From an uncultured bacterium (GTDB lineage Bacteria; Bacillota_I; Bacilli_A; RF39; UBA660), in assembly GCA_946560065.1 (NCBI GenBank), contig CAMNUE010000004.1:90296-154295 (forward strand): a DNA stretch of 64,000 bases, read 5' to 3'. The position numbers and the translations under genes were made by a program. The notes under the pieces were generated by a model, which was not told the DNA's origin, searched no databases, and saw only the letters and a program-made list of their open reading frames with translations. How positions within the stretch are numbered: position 1 is the first letter of the stretch; every line of letters begins with the position of its first letter. Shown here in pieces: positions 17,428 to 26,432 of this stretch.

Positions 17428-18177
17428 TTACATTAAAATATCACAAAGTAGCATGACAATTATTCCTACTATGAATGCTAGAGTACTGCCTTTTCTTTCT
17501 TTATATTCAAGAGCATTTGGAATTAGTTCATAAATAGAAATATGAATCATAATACCAGCTGTTATAGCAAGGATCATTCCTAAGATGAAATCATTGACAA
17601 ATTTAGCAATAAATAAATAGGCAAGTATTGCACCGAATAATTCAGAAAAACCAGATATCAAAGTATATATGAATGCTTTTTTTCTGCTGCCTGTTGCATA
17701 ATAGATTGGAACAGCAATTGAGATACCTTCAGGAATGTTATGAAGGGCAATGGCTAGGGAAAGACTTAGACCTAAGCTAATATTAGAAGATGTTGAGATA
17801 AATGTAGTAATACCTTCAGGAATATTATGAAGCATTAAGACTATAACAGAAATTATTCCTAGTTTATATAATTTGTTTGAAGTGAACTTTTCTTCGATTT
17901 TATCGTCTACTTTAGCAGAAAATAAAATACCTACGACAACGAAAATAGCACAAATTATAATTAATGGAAATAATCTAAAAATGTTATTAAAAAGGGCTAT
18001 TGATTCAGGTATTAGAGAAGCTATTGAAATTGTTATCATAACTCCAGCAGAAAAGGCAAGGGAGTAGGCAATAATTTTATCTTTTTTACTCTCTTTCATA
18101 TAACAAGGAATGATTCCGATAATAGTAGAAATTCCCGCAATAAATGTAATTAAAAAGCTAAATAATGTTTTGTTCAT
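17428..18177 (-). CDS. ZIP-family divalent metal transporter
   Basis: 249 residues from the Met at 18177. Eight hydrophobic segments, and the paired ZIP metal-site motifs HNIPEG in TM4 (MLHNIPEGITTF) and TM5 (ALHNIPEGISIAVP), as in ZupT/GufA-type transporters that import zinc, iron or manganese. The upstream in-frame extension to 18342 overlaps the promoter and start of the divergent queH gene and is not hydrophobic in the right way, so I reject it; no strong ribosome site is seen at either place. A metal specificity cannot be read from sequence. Confidence 0.88.
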   Translation of the reverse strand: MNKTLFSFLITFIAGISTIIGIIPCYMKESKKDKIIAYSLAFSAGVMITISIASLIPESIALFNNIFRLFPLIIICAIFVVVGILFSAKVDDKIEEKFTSNKLYKLGIISVIVLMLHNIPEGITTFISTSSNISLGLSLSLAIALHNIPEGISIAVPIYYATGSRKKAFIYTLISGFSELFGAILAYLFIAKFVNDFILGMILAITAGIMIHISIYELIPNALEYKERKGSTLAFIVGIIVMLLCDILM

Positions 18178-18251
18178 AGTAATAAGTATGTTTCTTAATG
18201 GATTTTTAGAACTAAATATGTTAAAATTAGTGGAAGAAGTGAAGTGGTAAT

Positions 18252-18851
18252 ATGAATTATGATATTTTAATGGAAAAACAAATGGAAAATATAGAAGAAG
18301 GAACAGAACTTCTTTTACATGCTTGTTGTGCACCTTGTTCATCTGCAGTACTTGAGAGGATTGCTAATCATTTTAAAGTGGCAATATTTTATTATAATCC
18401 TAATATTACTGAGGAAGCGGAATATAACAAGAGAATTGCTGAGATTAGAAAATTTATTAGTATGTTTGAAACTAAATATGAAATTACATTAATAGAGGGT
18501 AATTATGAACCAGAGAAATTCCTTACTATGGCAAGAGGATTAGAAAATGAGCCAGAAAGAGGAAATAGATGTTATAAGTGCTATGAATTAAGACTTGAAG
18601 AAAGTGCTAAAGTGGCAGAAAAGTTAGGATATGAATATTTTTGTACAACACTTACTTTATCTCCTCATAAAAATAGTAATTGGTTGAATGAGATTGGAGA
18701 AAAGCTTGATAAAAAATACAAGTCAGCATACTTGTATTCTGATTTCAAAAAGAAAAATGGTTATAAAAGAAGTATAGAATTATCAAAAGAATATAATTTA
18801 TATAGACAAGATTATTGTGGATGCATTTATTCAAAAAGGACTACTCATTGA
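18252..18851 (+). CDS. queH: Epoxyqueuosine reductase QueH
   Basis: 199 residues, the usual length for the DUF208/QueH family. The N-terminal CCAPC motif (C25, C26, C29), the central RCYKCYELR, the TTLTLSPHKNS segment and the C-terminal YCGC supply the cysteines that bind an iron-sulfur cluster and the second metal site. QueH performs the last step of queuosine synthesis in tRNA (epoxyqueuosine to queuosine), replacing the cobalamin-dependent QueG. No other que genes are in the window. Promoter probably TGTTAAAAT (extended -10, ending at 18228). The last 11 bases overlap the convergent ppaC gene. Confidence 0.93.
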   Translation: MNYDILMEKQMENIEEGTELLLHACCAPCSSAVLERIANHFKVAIFYYNPNITEEAEYNKRIAEIRKFISMFETKYEITLIEGNYEPEKFLTMARGLENEPERGNRCYKCYELRLEESAKVAEKLGYEYFCTTLTLSPHKNSNWLNEIGEKLDKKYKSAYLYSDFKKKNGYKRSIELSKEYNLYRQDYCGCIYSKRTTH

Positions 18852-19758
18852 TAGTCCTTATTTTTTCTTTTAATTTGTTACTTGAAAAGGTATGATTTTC
18901 TATTTCTTGTTCTAGTTTTGGAATTATTACATTGCCTCGTGATGTATACTTATCATAATTATCTATTTCAATACCATCTTTAAATATTTTATAGGCAGTA
19001 GATTTAAAATTATCCATATCATGGATGATTAAGATATAAACGTCTAAGTTGTTTTCTAAAAAGTAATTTAGAACAATTTCTTTTATTTTATTTATCTTTT
19101 CCTTACTTGTTGTTTTATTACTAACTTGAATTGAACTTACTTCTACTTGTTTACTTTTAATATTATATTTTTTTAAGCAAGCAAAAGCTGCTTCTTCAAG
19201 ATTTGTAGTATCTGTTAGAGATAGTCCTGTTTGGTATAATTTATCTTGATCAAATTTAAATATTCTAATCATTTCATAGGCCCAGATTTTATCTTTTTCT
19301 TGAGCTTTAGTGGAATTAAAACTAGCTGTATCGATAAATGTTGCGAGAACTGCTAATTCAATTAATTCTTTGGGAAAATATGATTCTCTTCCTTCTACTA
19401 ATAAAGCAGCAGTAGAGGAGATTATTTTATTATGGTAGACTGGACAATAGTTTTGCTTTGTTGTTGGATGGTGGTCATAAATTGCGATTATTTTAGCGCC
19501 TTCGATATCTCTTTCGTTATGATCAACTAAAATTATTTGGTTATCGTCTTTAGTTAATTGTCTTTGGTGAGTTTTATAGTCTATATTATTGCTCTTACAT
19601 ATTTTTTCTGTATCGTTATCAATTCTTTCATCAGGAATGACAAATTCTGCTTCATATTTTGTATGTTTATTAAAATAATATTCTAGAAGTATCCCACTAA
19701 CAATAGAGTCAATATCAGGATTTATATGTCCGAGAATTACTAATTTGTTGTTTTCCAT
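18841..19758 (-). CDS. ppaC: Manganese-dependent inorganic pyrophosphatase (DHH family)
   Basis: 305 residues, as usual for class II pyrophosphatases. The metal motifs are in order: GHINPDIDSI (about 9-18), VDHNE (about 74-78), DHHPT (about 91-95), FIDTASFNSTKA near 145, and the C-terminal SRGNVIIPKLE resembling the SRK/R phosphate-binding end. It hydrolyses pyrophosphate to phosphate in the cytosol and drives biosynthetic reactions. The start is supported by AAGGAGTGATTAG. A TGCTATAAT extended -10 lies on the minus strand at 19785-19793. Some family members are exopolyphosphatase/PrunE-like, but the spacing favours PpaC. Confidence 0.88.
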   Translation of the reverse strand: MENNKLVILGHINPDIDSIVSGILLEYYFNKHTKYEAEFVIPDERIDNDTEKICKSNNIDYKTHQRQLTKDDNQIILVDHNERDIEGAKIIAIYDHHPTTKQNYCPVYHNKIISSTAALLVEGRESYFPKELIELAVLATFIDTASFNSTKAQEKDKIWAYEMIRIFKFDQDKLYQTGLSLTDTTNLEEAAFACLKKYNIKSKQVEVSSIQVSNKTTSKEKINKIKEIVLNYFLENNLDVYILIIHDMDNFKSTAYKIFKDGIEIDNYDKYTSRGNVIIPKLEQEIENHTFSSNKLKEKIRTINE

Positions 19759-19829
19759 CTAATCACTCCTTGAACTTAATAATTATTATAGCATATATTA
19801 TTTAAAAATAATTATACGACTTCAAAAAC

Positions 19830-19858
19830 TTTACTTATTCTTTTGAAAATAGTATACT
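19830..19858 (+). promoter_or_regulatory. murC promoter
   Basis: TTTACT (19830-19835), 17-bp spacer, TATACT (19853-19858). It lies downstream of the in-frame ATG at 19843, which therefore cannot be the start. Confidence 0.75.
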
Positions 19859-19884
19859 TATTTTATGTGAAGGATGTGAAAAAA

Positions 19885-21204
19885 GTGAAATATTATTGTA
19901 TTGGTATTAAAGGAACAGGAATGTCTACTTTAGCACAAATTTTAAGTGATTTAGGAAATGAAGTTTCTGGCTATGATGATGCACAGGGGCATAAGTTTAC
20001 ACAAGATGGATTAGAAGAGAGAAATATTCCAATTTACTATGATGGTAGTTGTGAATTAGATCCTGATACTATTGTTACACGTAGTGTAGCTTTTGGAGAT
20101 GATCATCCAGAAATCATTAGAGTTAAAGAATTGGGGTTTAAAATAAAAAAATATAATGAACTTATGGCTGATGTTATTGCTATGTTTAGTACAATTGGTG
20201 TTAGTGGTACCCATGGAAAGACTACAACATCTTCGCTAGTAAGACATATTTTAGAAAAAAATGGTGGATGTAATTACTTTATTGGTGCAGGAGATGGGTA
20301 TGCTACTGAAATAAATAAATATTTTGTTGTAGAAAGTGATGAATTCAATCGTCATTTTACAGCGTATCATCCCATGTATTCAATAATTACAAATATTGAA
20401 GCAGAACATCTAGAATGTTATAAAGATATAGATGATATTCGTGGAGCGTTTGAGATTTTTGCAAATAATACTTCTAAGCTTGTGGTCGCAAATGGTGATG
20501 ATAGTGAAGTTAGAAAAATGAATTGTAAGACAAGAACATTATTTTATGGTTTTGGATTTAAAAATGATGTTATCATTAAAAATTTAAAATTGACTGCAGA
20601 AGGATCAAGATTTGATATTTATATTAAAGAAGAATTATATGGTAGTTTTGAAATACCGCTATATGGAAAACATATGGTAATGGATGCATGTGGTGCAATT
20701 ATTATTTGTCGTGAATTAGGAATTGAAAAAGAAGATATTATTGAAGCTTTAAGTACTTTTAAAAATGCTAAAAGAAGATTTGCTATTACTAATATTGGTA
20801 ATGCTGTTATTGTTGATGACTATGCTCATCATCCAACAGAGATAAAAGTAACTTTGGAAGCTGTTAGACAAAAATATCCAGATAAGAGATTAGTTGTTGT
20901 TTTTAAACCTAATACTTATTCACGTACAAGAGATTTTACGGATGAATTTGTGGAGGCTTTAAATGTTGCCGATAAGGCGTATCTAACTGAAATTGATTGT
21001 AATAGAGAAAATCCAGAAGATTATCCAGGAGTTAGTTCTAGTATGATAGTTGAACGATTAAATCATGGTGATATTATTAGTGAAGAGACTATTGGTAAAT
21101 TAATAAATGATTTAGATTCAGTAGTTTGTTTTATGAGTTGTGCTTATGTTGATAAGCTAATTGATAAATTTAAAGAATTAGTAGTAGAAAATACTGTGGA
21201 GTAG
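19885..21204 (+). CDS. murC: UDP-N-acetylmuramate--L-alanine ligase MurC
   Basis: 439 residues from GTG 19885, with AAGGATG upstream; an in-frame ATG at 19843 lies within the promoter. N-terminal Rossmann domain (GIKGTGMSTLAQ), central ATP-binding loop GVSGTHGKTTTSS (about 100-112), Mg/ADP site, and C-terminal DDYAHHPTEI and NTYSRTRDF motifs typical of MurC rather than MurD/E/F. It adds L-Ala to UDP-MurNAc in peptidoglycan precursor synthesis, so this organism makes a wall. Followed with a 1-nt gap by an unknown protein, which suggests co-translation. Confidence 0.95.
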   Translation: MKYYCIGIKGTGMSTLAQILSDLGNEVSGYDDAQGHKFTQDGLEERNIPIYYDGSCELDPDTIVTRSVAFGDDHPEIIRVKELGFKIKKYNELMADVIAMFSTIGVSGTHGKTTTSSLVRHILEKNGGCNYFIGAGDGYATEINKYFVVESDEFNRHFTAYHPMYSIITNIEAEHLECYKDIDDIRGAFEIFANNTSKLVVANGDDSEVRKMNCKTRTLFYGFGFKNDVIIKNLKLTAEGSRFDIYIKEELYGSFEIPLYGKHMVMDACGAIIICRELGIEKEDIIEALSTFKNAKRRFAITNIGNAVIVDDYAHHPTEIKVTLEAVRQKYPDKRLVVVFKPNTYSRTRDFTDEFVEALNVADKAYLTEIDCNRENPEDYPGVSSSMIVERLNHGDIISEETIGKLINDLDSVVCFMSCAYVDKLIDKFKELVVENTVE

Positions 21205-21205
21205 T

Positions 21206-22120
21206 ATGTTTAAAGAAATACTTAATAGTGTTCAAGATAAATATAAAAAGATTCAAGAAGAATCTGCGTTATATAATAAATTATTAAAAACTACAGGAAC
21301 AATTTCTAATTTAGAAAATTTGCCAGTTATTGAAAAGAAAAACATTACAATTAGTTATAAAGATATATTGGAAAAGTGTCCTGATTTAAATGACAGTAAA
21401 GCTATGACTATTAGGGGAGTTTTACCTATAAATGAAGTGTATTTAACTGTTATGTATGCTAGAGAATGTAAAACTAATAAAGAATATTTTTTGGTTCCAA
21501 CAAATAAATATTTATGGGTAATTAGTGTTGGTGGATATGTTAGATATTTGTATGATAATCTTAAGATTGAAGTAGTTAAAAATAATTTAATGAGCAAAGT
21601 TCTGAATCTATCTAATATACTTTTAGAAGTTAATGGAGCAGAAGAAATGATTAGTGAATTTATGCGAATAATTAATGATTCGAATTATAGATTGAATTTA
21701 TCTCATGAAGGTCTTAAAAGATTTTGTGGAATGGAACCAGAGTTAAGTTTAATTAATGATATAGGTACAGGTATTAGTATGGATAATGAGAGTAATTTTG
21801 TTTTTCATACAAAGGATTTTGATTATAAATATAATATTAAAGATATAAAAAACTATGAATTGCTACTTGATGATAATGTTGTACTAGAAAAAAGAAGTAA
21901 TAGAAGAGTTAGAATGACAGCAAATAAAAGTAGTTGCTATCAAATGAATATTAGAGTTACTACAAATGATAAAACCTTTATCTTACCAATAATTGCTAAA
22001 AGTACTTTTACTGAAGTTTATCAGTCAACAAGTGCAATGTATATGAATAGTAGAAGTTTTGCGGAAAGAATTATTACTCTTTTAGATGAAGCAGATGAAA
22101 ATATGTTGAATGGTGCATAA
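21206..22120 (+). CDS. Unknown protein coupled to murC, C-terminal PH-like region
   Basis: 304 residues, start one base after the murC stop. No TM or signal. The N-terminal ~40 residues look helical; the C-terminal half (about 205-285) has short alternating beta-strand segments (FDYKYNIKDIKNYELLLDDN, NIRVTTNDKTFILPIIAK) like the small bacterial PH-like domains found at the end of DUF4428-type proteins. That assignment is tentative. Coupling with murC suggests shared expression rather than a proven role in wall synthesis. Confidence 0.75.
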   Translation: MFKEILNSVQDKYKKIQEESALYNKLLKTTGTISNLENLPVIEKKNITISYKDILEKCPDLNDSKAMTIRGVLPINEVYLTVMYARECKTNKEYFLVPTNKYLWVISVGGYVRYLYDNLKIEVVKNNLMSKVLNLSNILLEVNGAEEMISEFMRIINDSNYRLNLSHEGLKRFCGMEPELSLINDIGTGISMDNESNFVFHTKDFDYKYNIKDIKNYELLLDDNVVLEKRSNRRVRMTANKSSCYQMNIRVTTNDKTFILPIIAKSTFTEVYQSTSAMYMNSRSFAERIITLLDEADENMLNGA

Positions 22121-22137
22121 TTTTTGCAAAAAAAAAA

Positions 22138-22626
22138 TTAGGAAAGAGGAAAATTGTCATAGTAACGATAGAAACTATGAACATTTTCTTCTTTTTCTTT
22201 GCTTCCGTCATAAAAAACATAAGTATTTATTAATGTTCCTTGATGTTTCGTAATCATTTCTTCAATTTTATCTCTTGTTCTTCCTAAATAAAAACTATCA
22301 TCGATAAAAACAATTTTTTTCATAGAAATGTCATATTCTTCCCAAAAGCTTACTATTTTTTTTCCTTTGCGTAACCCTCCATTGACTACAATAACTTTTT
22401 TAGTTAGTTCTTTGAGATTTGTATCAATGAATTTTTTAAAAACATTTCCAAAGTTTCCACTTACAATTATGAAATCAAAAACTTCGTTATTTAACACTTT
22501 ATCAGTAATCATTTTTAGAAGCGTGTCATCATTTCGAAGCTTTTCGTCAATAGCATCGAAAAATATTTCGCCACCTGTATGTTCTTTTAGGCAGAGTTCA
22601 ACTAAACTATCAATTTTCTTACACAT
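22138..22626 (-). CDS. Phosphoribosyltransferase-fold-like protein
   Basis: 162 residues with AGGAGG eight bases before the ATG. The segment KKIVFIDDSFYLGRTRDKIEE (about 103-123) has the shape of the PRPP-binding loop of type I phosphoribosyltransferases (four hydrophobics, two acidic residues, small residues, G-x-T/S), and DFIIVSGNFGNVFKK upstream could form the pyrophosphate loop. Flanking strands fit the fold, but the hood region and base specificity are not recognisable. It could be a PRTase-like nucleotide-binding protein without known enzyme activity. Convergent with the murC operon, divergent from the nucleotidase gene. Confidence 0.6.
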   Translation of the reverse strand: MCKKIDSLVELCLKEHTGGEIFFDAIDEKLRNDDTLLKMITDKVLNNEVFDFIIVSGNFGNVFKKFIDTNLKELTKKVIVVNGGLRKGKKIVSFWEEYDISMKKIVFIDDSFYLGRTRDKIEEMITKHQGTLINTYVFYDGSKEKEENVHSFYRYYDNFPLS

Positions 22627-22721
22627 TGTGCAACCTCCTTTTTAAGTTCTTACTATTTTATACTAAAATGGAAGAAATGTAAAGATTATGTTACAATAGT
22701 ATGCGGATGGGAGACTTTAAA

Positions 22722-23300
22722 ATGAGAATTGGTTTAGATGTTGATAATGTAATATTAGATTTTGATGGCGGAATGCTTGATGCGATGCTTTTAGAAGATA
22801 AAAATAAAAGAAATAAAGGTATAATCAATGAGAATGCTGATTATATTTTAAGTGGGATGTTTGATTGGAGTAATTCAGAAATAGTCGCTTTTATGGATGA
22901 AAATACTGAAAGAATTGCTTGTACTTTGAGACCATTAGAAGGTGCGAAGTATTATATGGATAAACTATTAGAGGAAGGTCATGAATTAATTTTAATTTCT
23001 AATAGAGCTTATCCGCATTATAAAGAGCCTTTTTTGACTACAGCTACTACTTTAAAAAATAATCAGATAAATTATACAAAATTAGTGATTACGGAAACTA
23101 ACGATAAGAGTAGTGCGTGTCTTCAGAATAAGGTTGATATTTTAGTGGATGATCGAGCAACTAATTGTTATTTGGCAATGAAAAATAATATTAAATGTTG
23201 TTTAATGAAAAGTAGATATGAAAAAAGAAGTTTTACCGATTTAGATTCAGTTTCTAATTGGGAAGAATTATATTATAAGATTCATGGGTTGGATGCTTAA
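22722..23300 (+). CDS. HAD-family 5'(3')-nucleotidase (NT5C/YqfW-like)
   Basis: 192 residues from ATG 22722 with GGGAG at 22709-22713; the ATG at 22701 is too close to a possible -10 (TACAAT 22692-22697). HAD motif I is GLDVDNVILDFDGG (D6 and D8), motif II ILISNR, and motif III/IV KVDILVDDRATNC with paired aspartates. The cap region is small and helical, as in NT5C-type nucleotidases and B. subtilis YqfW. Likely dephosphorylates (deoxy)nucleoside monophosphates in the cytosol. Divergent partner of the PRTase-like gene, which fits a nucleotide-salvage theme (inference). Confidence 0.8.
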   Translation: MRIGLDVDNVILDFDGGMLDAMLLEDKNKRNKGIINENADYILSGMFDWSNSEIVAFMDENTERIACTLRPLEGAKYYMDKLLEEGHELILISNRAYPHYKEPFLTTATTLKNNQINYTKLVITETNDKSSACLQNKVDILVDDRATNCYLAMKNNIKCCLMKSRYEKRSFTDLDSVSNWEELYYKIHGLDA

Positions 23301-23353
23301 TTTTTTTGATGATTTGTGATATAATTTTGTTGTTATATTAAAAGGAGAATTTT

Positions 23354-23956
23354 ATGAAGAATAAGAAAATTACGAGAAAAATTTCACAGGGAGTTTATGT
23401 TTTGACAACAGCTGGTGGTGGATGTGTTGTGGATGCTGTTTCACAAATTAGTGCTGGTGATAATCCTTTGATTTCAGTTGCAGTTATGAAGAAAAATTAT
23501 ACCAATGAGTTATTACATAAGAATGATAAGTTTGCTCTTTCTGTAATGGGAATTGAGGTAAATGTGGAGATTATTAAGACTTTCGGAATGAATTCAATGC
23601 GTGATATCAATAAATTTGAAAATATTCAGACGATTGAAGTAGAAGGAGTTCCTGTTATTGAGGATTCACTTGGCTATATGGTGTGTGAAATAATTGATAA
23701 GATTGAAAATGAAACACATACATTATTCATAGGAAAATTGATTGAAGCTGATTTATATGAAGATAGTGATGTTATGACTTATGCTTATTATCAAGAACAT
23801 AAGGATGAATTGCTAAAAGTAACTACTGAAGAAGGAAAAACAGCTTGGGTATGTACAGTATGTGGGTATGTATATTATGGAGAAGAATTACCTGATGATT
23901 TTAAATGTCCGCTTTGCGGGGTAGGAAAAGATTTATTTGAATTGAAAAATAATTAA
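23354..23956 (+). CDS. Flavin reductase-rubredoxin fusion
   Basis: 200 residues. Residues 1-150 are a flavin reductase-like FMN-binding domain (begins [15 protein letters not shown], with [15 protein letters not shown]). Residues 160-198 are a complete rubredoxin: [15 protein letters not shown] and [13 protein letters not shown] give the two CxxC iron-binding knuckles. The arrangement is that of high-molecular-weight rubredoxins (Hrb), which pass electrons from NAD(P)H to flavodiiron proteins in oxygen or NO defence of anaerobes. No flavodiiron protein is in the window. Extended -10 TGATATAAT and AAAGGAG upstream. Confidence 0.92.
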   Translation: MKNKKITRKISQGVYVLTTAGGGCVVDAVSQISAGDNPLISVAVMKKNYTNELLHKNDKFALSVMGIEVNVEIIKTFGMNSMRDINKFENIQTIEVEGVPVIEDSLGYMVCEIIDKIENETHTLFIGKLIEADLYEDSDVMTYAYYQEHKDELLKVTTEEGKTAWVCTVCGYVYYGEELPDDFKCPLCGVGKDLFELKNN

Positions 23957-23958
23957 GA

Positions 23959-24375
23959 TTGAAGGTAAATAATAATGAAAAAGTAGAAAAATATTTTATT
24001 GATCATTCTAAATTTTATTATATTTCAACAAGTGAATTTATTTTGATTAGTATAGTTGTATATTTAAGGATGATTTTAATTATGTTAAGGAGTGTCGAAA
24101 GATTATTTATAAATATTTATAGGGAAGATACACCATTTACTTTGATTAATGTTAAGTATATCAGAAGAATAGCTTTTTATTTAATTTTATCTATTTTTGG
24201 ACCAGCAGTTTTTGGAACTGTTTTTTAAGTTATAACTGGACTAGAATTTGGAATAAGTTTTGAACTTATGGATGTTATGATTGCACTTATTATTTTTAGT
24301 TTATCTTATATATTTGAGTATGGATATGAAATTCAATTAGATTCTAAAGGTAAGATGTACGATATTGTTGATTAA
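23959..24375 (+). pseudogene. DUF2975-type membrane protein broken by an in-frame stop
   Basis: An open stretch from TTG 23959 to TAA 24226-24228 continues in the same frame to TAA 24373-24375. Across the stop the reading is continuous: TPFTLINVKYIRRIAF and a TM before it, then LMDVMIALIIFSLSYIFEYGYEIQLDSKGK after it, which together look like the DUF2975 family (about 150-160 residues, four TM). The usual N-terminal TM and ATG also look degraded (no ribosome site, TTG). DUF2975 genes are normally followed by a small XRE regulator of the YozG kind; none follows here. One premature stop would be enough to inactivate the protein. Confidence 0.7.
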
Positions 24376-24522
24376 GTAGAAGATATTTTTAATACTAATA
24401 TTTATTTGTCGTACTTTACTTTTTATAGTATACTTTCTTTTGATAGTATACAAAGAATAAAGAAAATAGAAAAAGAAGAAAAAATGAGAAAAGCATTTGA
24501 AAATTAAACAGAAATATTTATT
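24376..24522. other. Stretch without a supported gene after the DUF2975 remnant
   Basis: The same frame stays open from 24376 to TAA at 24508 (about 44 codons) but without start codon or ribosome site upstream of a late ATG, and with no family resemblance. It may be the decayed remains of a second gene. The rest up to the RR gene holds a terminator (24523-24562), an operator and a promoter. Confidence 0.4.
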
Positions 24523-24562
24523 AAGTCATATTTTTACTTATTGGTAAAGATATGACTTTTTC
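24523..24562 (+). terminator. Strong Rho-independent terminator
   Basis: AAGTCATAT with inner TTTAC pairs with GTAAA and ATATGACTT, giving about 15 bp with one mismatch around TTATTG, followed by TTTTTC. It ends transcription from the rubredoxin/DUF2975 side. Confidence 0.85.
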
Positions 24563-24617
24563 TTGTTTAGCAAATTTTAATTATATTTAAATTATAACTT
24601 TTCTAATTTAATAGAGA

Positions 24618-24639
24618 AATCTTACAAATCTGTAAGATT
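24618..24639. promoter_or_regulatory. BceR-type operator upstream of the two-component genes
   Basis: AATCTTACA (24618-24626), AATC, TGTAAGATT (24631-24639): a perfect 9-bp inverted repeat. Its core TTACA-N4-TGTAA has the form TnACA-N4-TGTAA that I recall as the binding site of Bce-type response regulators. It ends about 20 bp before the extended -10 TGGTATAAT (24656-24664), where a weak -35 would need an activator. Confidence 0.75.
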
Positions 24640-24711
24640 AAAAAGAATTAGATAATGGTATAATATAATGAGTAGAAGTAACTATAATAATTTATATTGA
24701 AAGGAGAATTT

Positions 24712-25374
24712 ATGAAAAAGATATTAATTGTAGAAGATGAAATTACAATAAGCAAGGAACTTAAAAGTATTTTGATAAATGCAGGGTATGAAGCTGAAAT
24801 ATTAGAAGACTTCGATAATTCTTTGGAAATAGTTAAGAATAGTAAACCTGATTTAATATTATTAGATATTAATATTCCAGTATTAAATGGAGAAGCATTA
24901 TTAAAAGAAATTAGAAAAGAATCTAATGTACCAGTAATAATGGTTACGAGTAGAGTTAGTGAAGTAGATGAAGTATTATCTATGTCTTATGGAGCAGATG
25001 ACTACGTAACTAAACCATATAATCCAACAATATTATTACTTAGAATTCAAAATATTTTTAAAAGAATGGAAGCTAAAGTAGATTTTTATAGGTACAAGGA
25101 TTTAGAATTTTTTCCAGGAAAGGGAATACTAAAGAAGGGAGATGTGGAAGTTTTACTTACCAAGAATGAGATGATTATATTTAGTTATTTATTAAATAAT
25201 CAAGGAAATATTGTGACAAGAGATGATTTGATGACTGATTTATGGAATAACGAAGAATATATAAATGATAATGCTTTGACAGTTAATATTAGTAGATTAA
25301 GAAGTAAACTTAGTGAACTTGGTTATTATGAGGCAATTGAGACGAGAAAGGGTTATGGTTATATTTTAGTATGA
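24712..25374 (+). CDS. OmpR-family response regulator (BceR-like)
   Basis: 220 residues from ATG 24712 with AAGGAG at 24701-24706; the TTG at 24697 overlaps the ribosome site and is rejected. Receiver domain 1-115: acidic pair EDE at the start, phosphoacceptor Asp in LILLDINIP (about residue 51), Thr in VTSR, Lys in TKPYNP. A winged-helix trans_reg_C domain (about 125-220) follows with the recognition segment NALTVNISRLRSKL. It overlaps the kinase gene by 4 nt. Together with the kinase, ATPase and permease this is a Bce-type antimicrobial-peptide detoxification module; it should activate the ABC genes through the operators at 24618 and 26398. Confidence 0.93.
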   Translation: MKKILIVEDEITISKELKSILINAGYEAEILEDFDNSLEIVKNSKPDLILLDINIPVLNGEALLKEIRKESNVPVIMVTSRVSEVDEVLSMSYGADDYVTKPYNPTILLLRIQNIFKRMEAKVDFYRYKDLEFFPGKGILKKGDVEVLLTKNEMIIFSYLLNNQGNIVTRDDLMTDLWNNEEYINDNALTVNISRLRSKLSELGYYEAIETRKGYGYILV

Positions 25375-26390
25375 AAATAGGTAAGTATTTAAAAGATAAG
25401 TTTTGTGAAATTTTCTTAATTATTTTCTTTTATTTGGTATTTTTGATGATGCTAACGGTATTTAGAGTTTCTAATACTTTAGTAATTGCGTTTTCTATTG
25501 TTTTTTGGACGATGATAGTTTTAATCTTTTTTATTGATTTTTTTAGAAGGAAAAGGTTTTATGATGAGTTTCTTGGAAATATTGAGGCTCTTGATAAGAA
25601 ATATTTAGTTTTGGAGACTTTAGCTAAACCATCTTTTTATGAAGGAGAAATTTTATGGCAAGGTCTTTATGAGACTCATAAATCAATGATTGAAAATGTA
25701 AAAGATAAAATACATGAGATTGATGATTTTAAAGATTATATTGAGATGTGGATTCATGAAGTTAAAATACCTATTTCTTCTCTTACTTTACTTTGCCATA
25801 ATCATAAAGATAAAATAAATAAAACATTTTTAGAGCAAATTAAAAGATTAGATAATTATATTGATCAAGTTTTATATTATGTACGAAGTAATTATACAGA
25901 AGAAGATTTTACAATAAAAAGAGTATCTATTGATAAAATTATTAGTGGGGTCTTATTAAAGAATAAAGATGATTTATTAGAAAACAAAATAGATATAGAA
26001 GTTGATTTAGAAGAAGGTACTGTTTATACGGATCAGAAATGGCTTGATTTTATCTTGAATCAAGTTATAAATAATAGTATTAAGTATAAAAGAAGTGATG
26101 TTGATTCAAAGATTAAAATTACTACTGTAAAAGAAGATGATAAGATTATTCTTAGTATTTGGGATAATGGTATTGGGATACCTGAGGTGGATATAGAAAA
26201 TGTCTGTAAGAAGTCTTTTACTGGGATGAATGGACGGAGTATGACTAAATCAACAGGGATGGGTCTTTATATTGCAGATAAGCTTTGTGGTAAGCTTGGA
26301 CATAGATTAGAGGTATCTTCAAAAATTAATGAGTATACTGAGATTAGAATTATATTTGGAAGTAATGATTTTTATAAAGACATGGGGTGA
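25371..26390 (+). CDS. Intramembrane-sensing histidine kinase (BceS-like)
   Basis: 339 residues, ATGA overlap with the regulator gene. Two TM segments (about 15-35 and 38-58) are joined by only a few residues, so there is no real external sensor domain; this is the hallmark of BceS-type kinases, which sense through their ABC permease. Cytoplasmic part: H-box WIHEVKIPISSL (His about 130), N-box NQVINNSIKYK, G1 WDNGIGIP, and G2 TGMGLYIADKLC. Autophosphorylates and phosphorylates the neighbour regulator. A 95-nt gap with its own operator separates it from the ABC genes. Confidence 0.93.
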   Translation: MKIGKYLKDKFCEIFLIIFFYLVFLMMLTVFRVSNTLVIAFSIVFWTMIVLIFFIDFFRRKRFYDEFLGNIEALDKKYLVLETLAKPSFYEGEILWQGLYETHKSMIENVKDKIHEIDDFKDYIEMWIHEVKIPISSLTLLCHNHKDKINKTFLEQIKRLDNYIDQVLYYVRSNYTEEDFTIKRVSIDKIISGVLLKNKDDLLENKIDIEVDLEEGTVYTDQKWLDFILNQVINNSIKYKRSDVDSKIKITTVKEDDKIILSIWDNGIGIPEVDIENVCKKSFTGMNGRSMTKSTGMGLYIADKLCGKLGHRLEVSSKINEYTEIRIIFGSNDFYKDMG

Positions 26391-26397
26391 GTATTAG

Positions 26398-26413
26398 ATT
26401 ACAAAATTGTAAT
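26398..26413. promoter_or_regulatory. Second BceR-type operator, upstream of the ABC genes
   Basis: ATTACA-AAAT-TGTAAT: perfect 6-bp arms around four bases, the same TTACA-N4-TGTAA core as at 24618. It lies about 20 bp upstream of the -35 region of the ABC promoter, a typical activator position. Confidence 0.78.
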
Positions 26414-26432
26414 GAATGGTAATATTAGACGA

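Noticed and set aside
18178..18342. N-terminal extension of the ZIP transporter
   Set aside because: Would overlap the divergent queH start and its promoter; the protein family begins at the Met at 18177.
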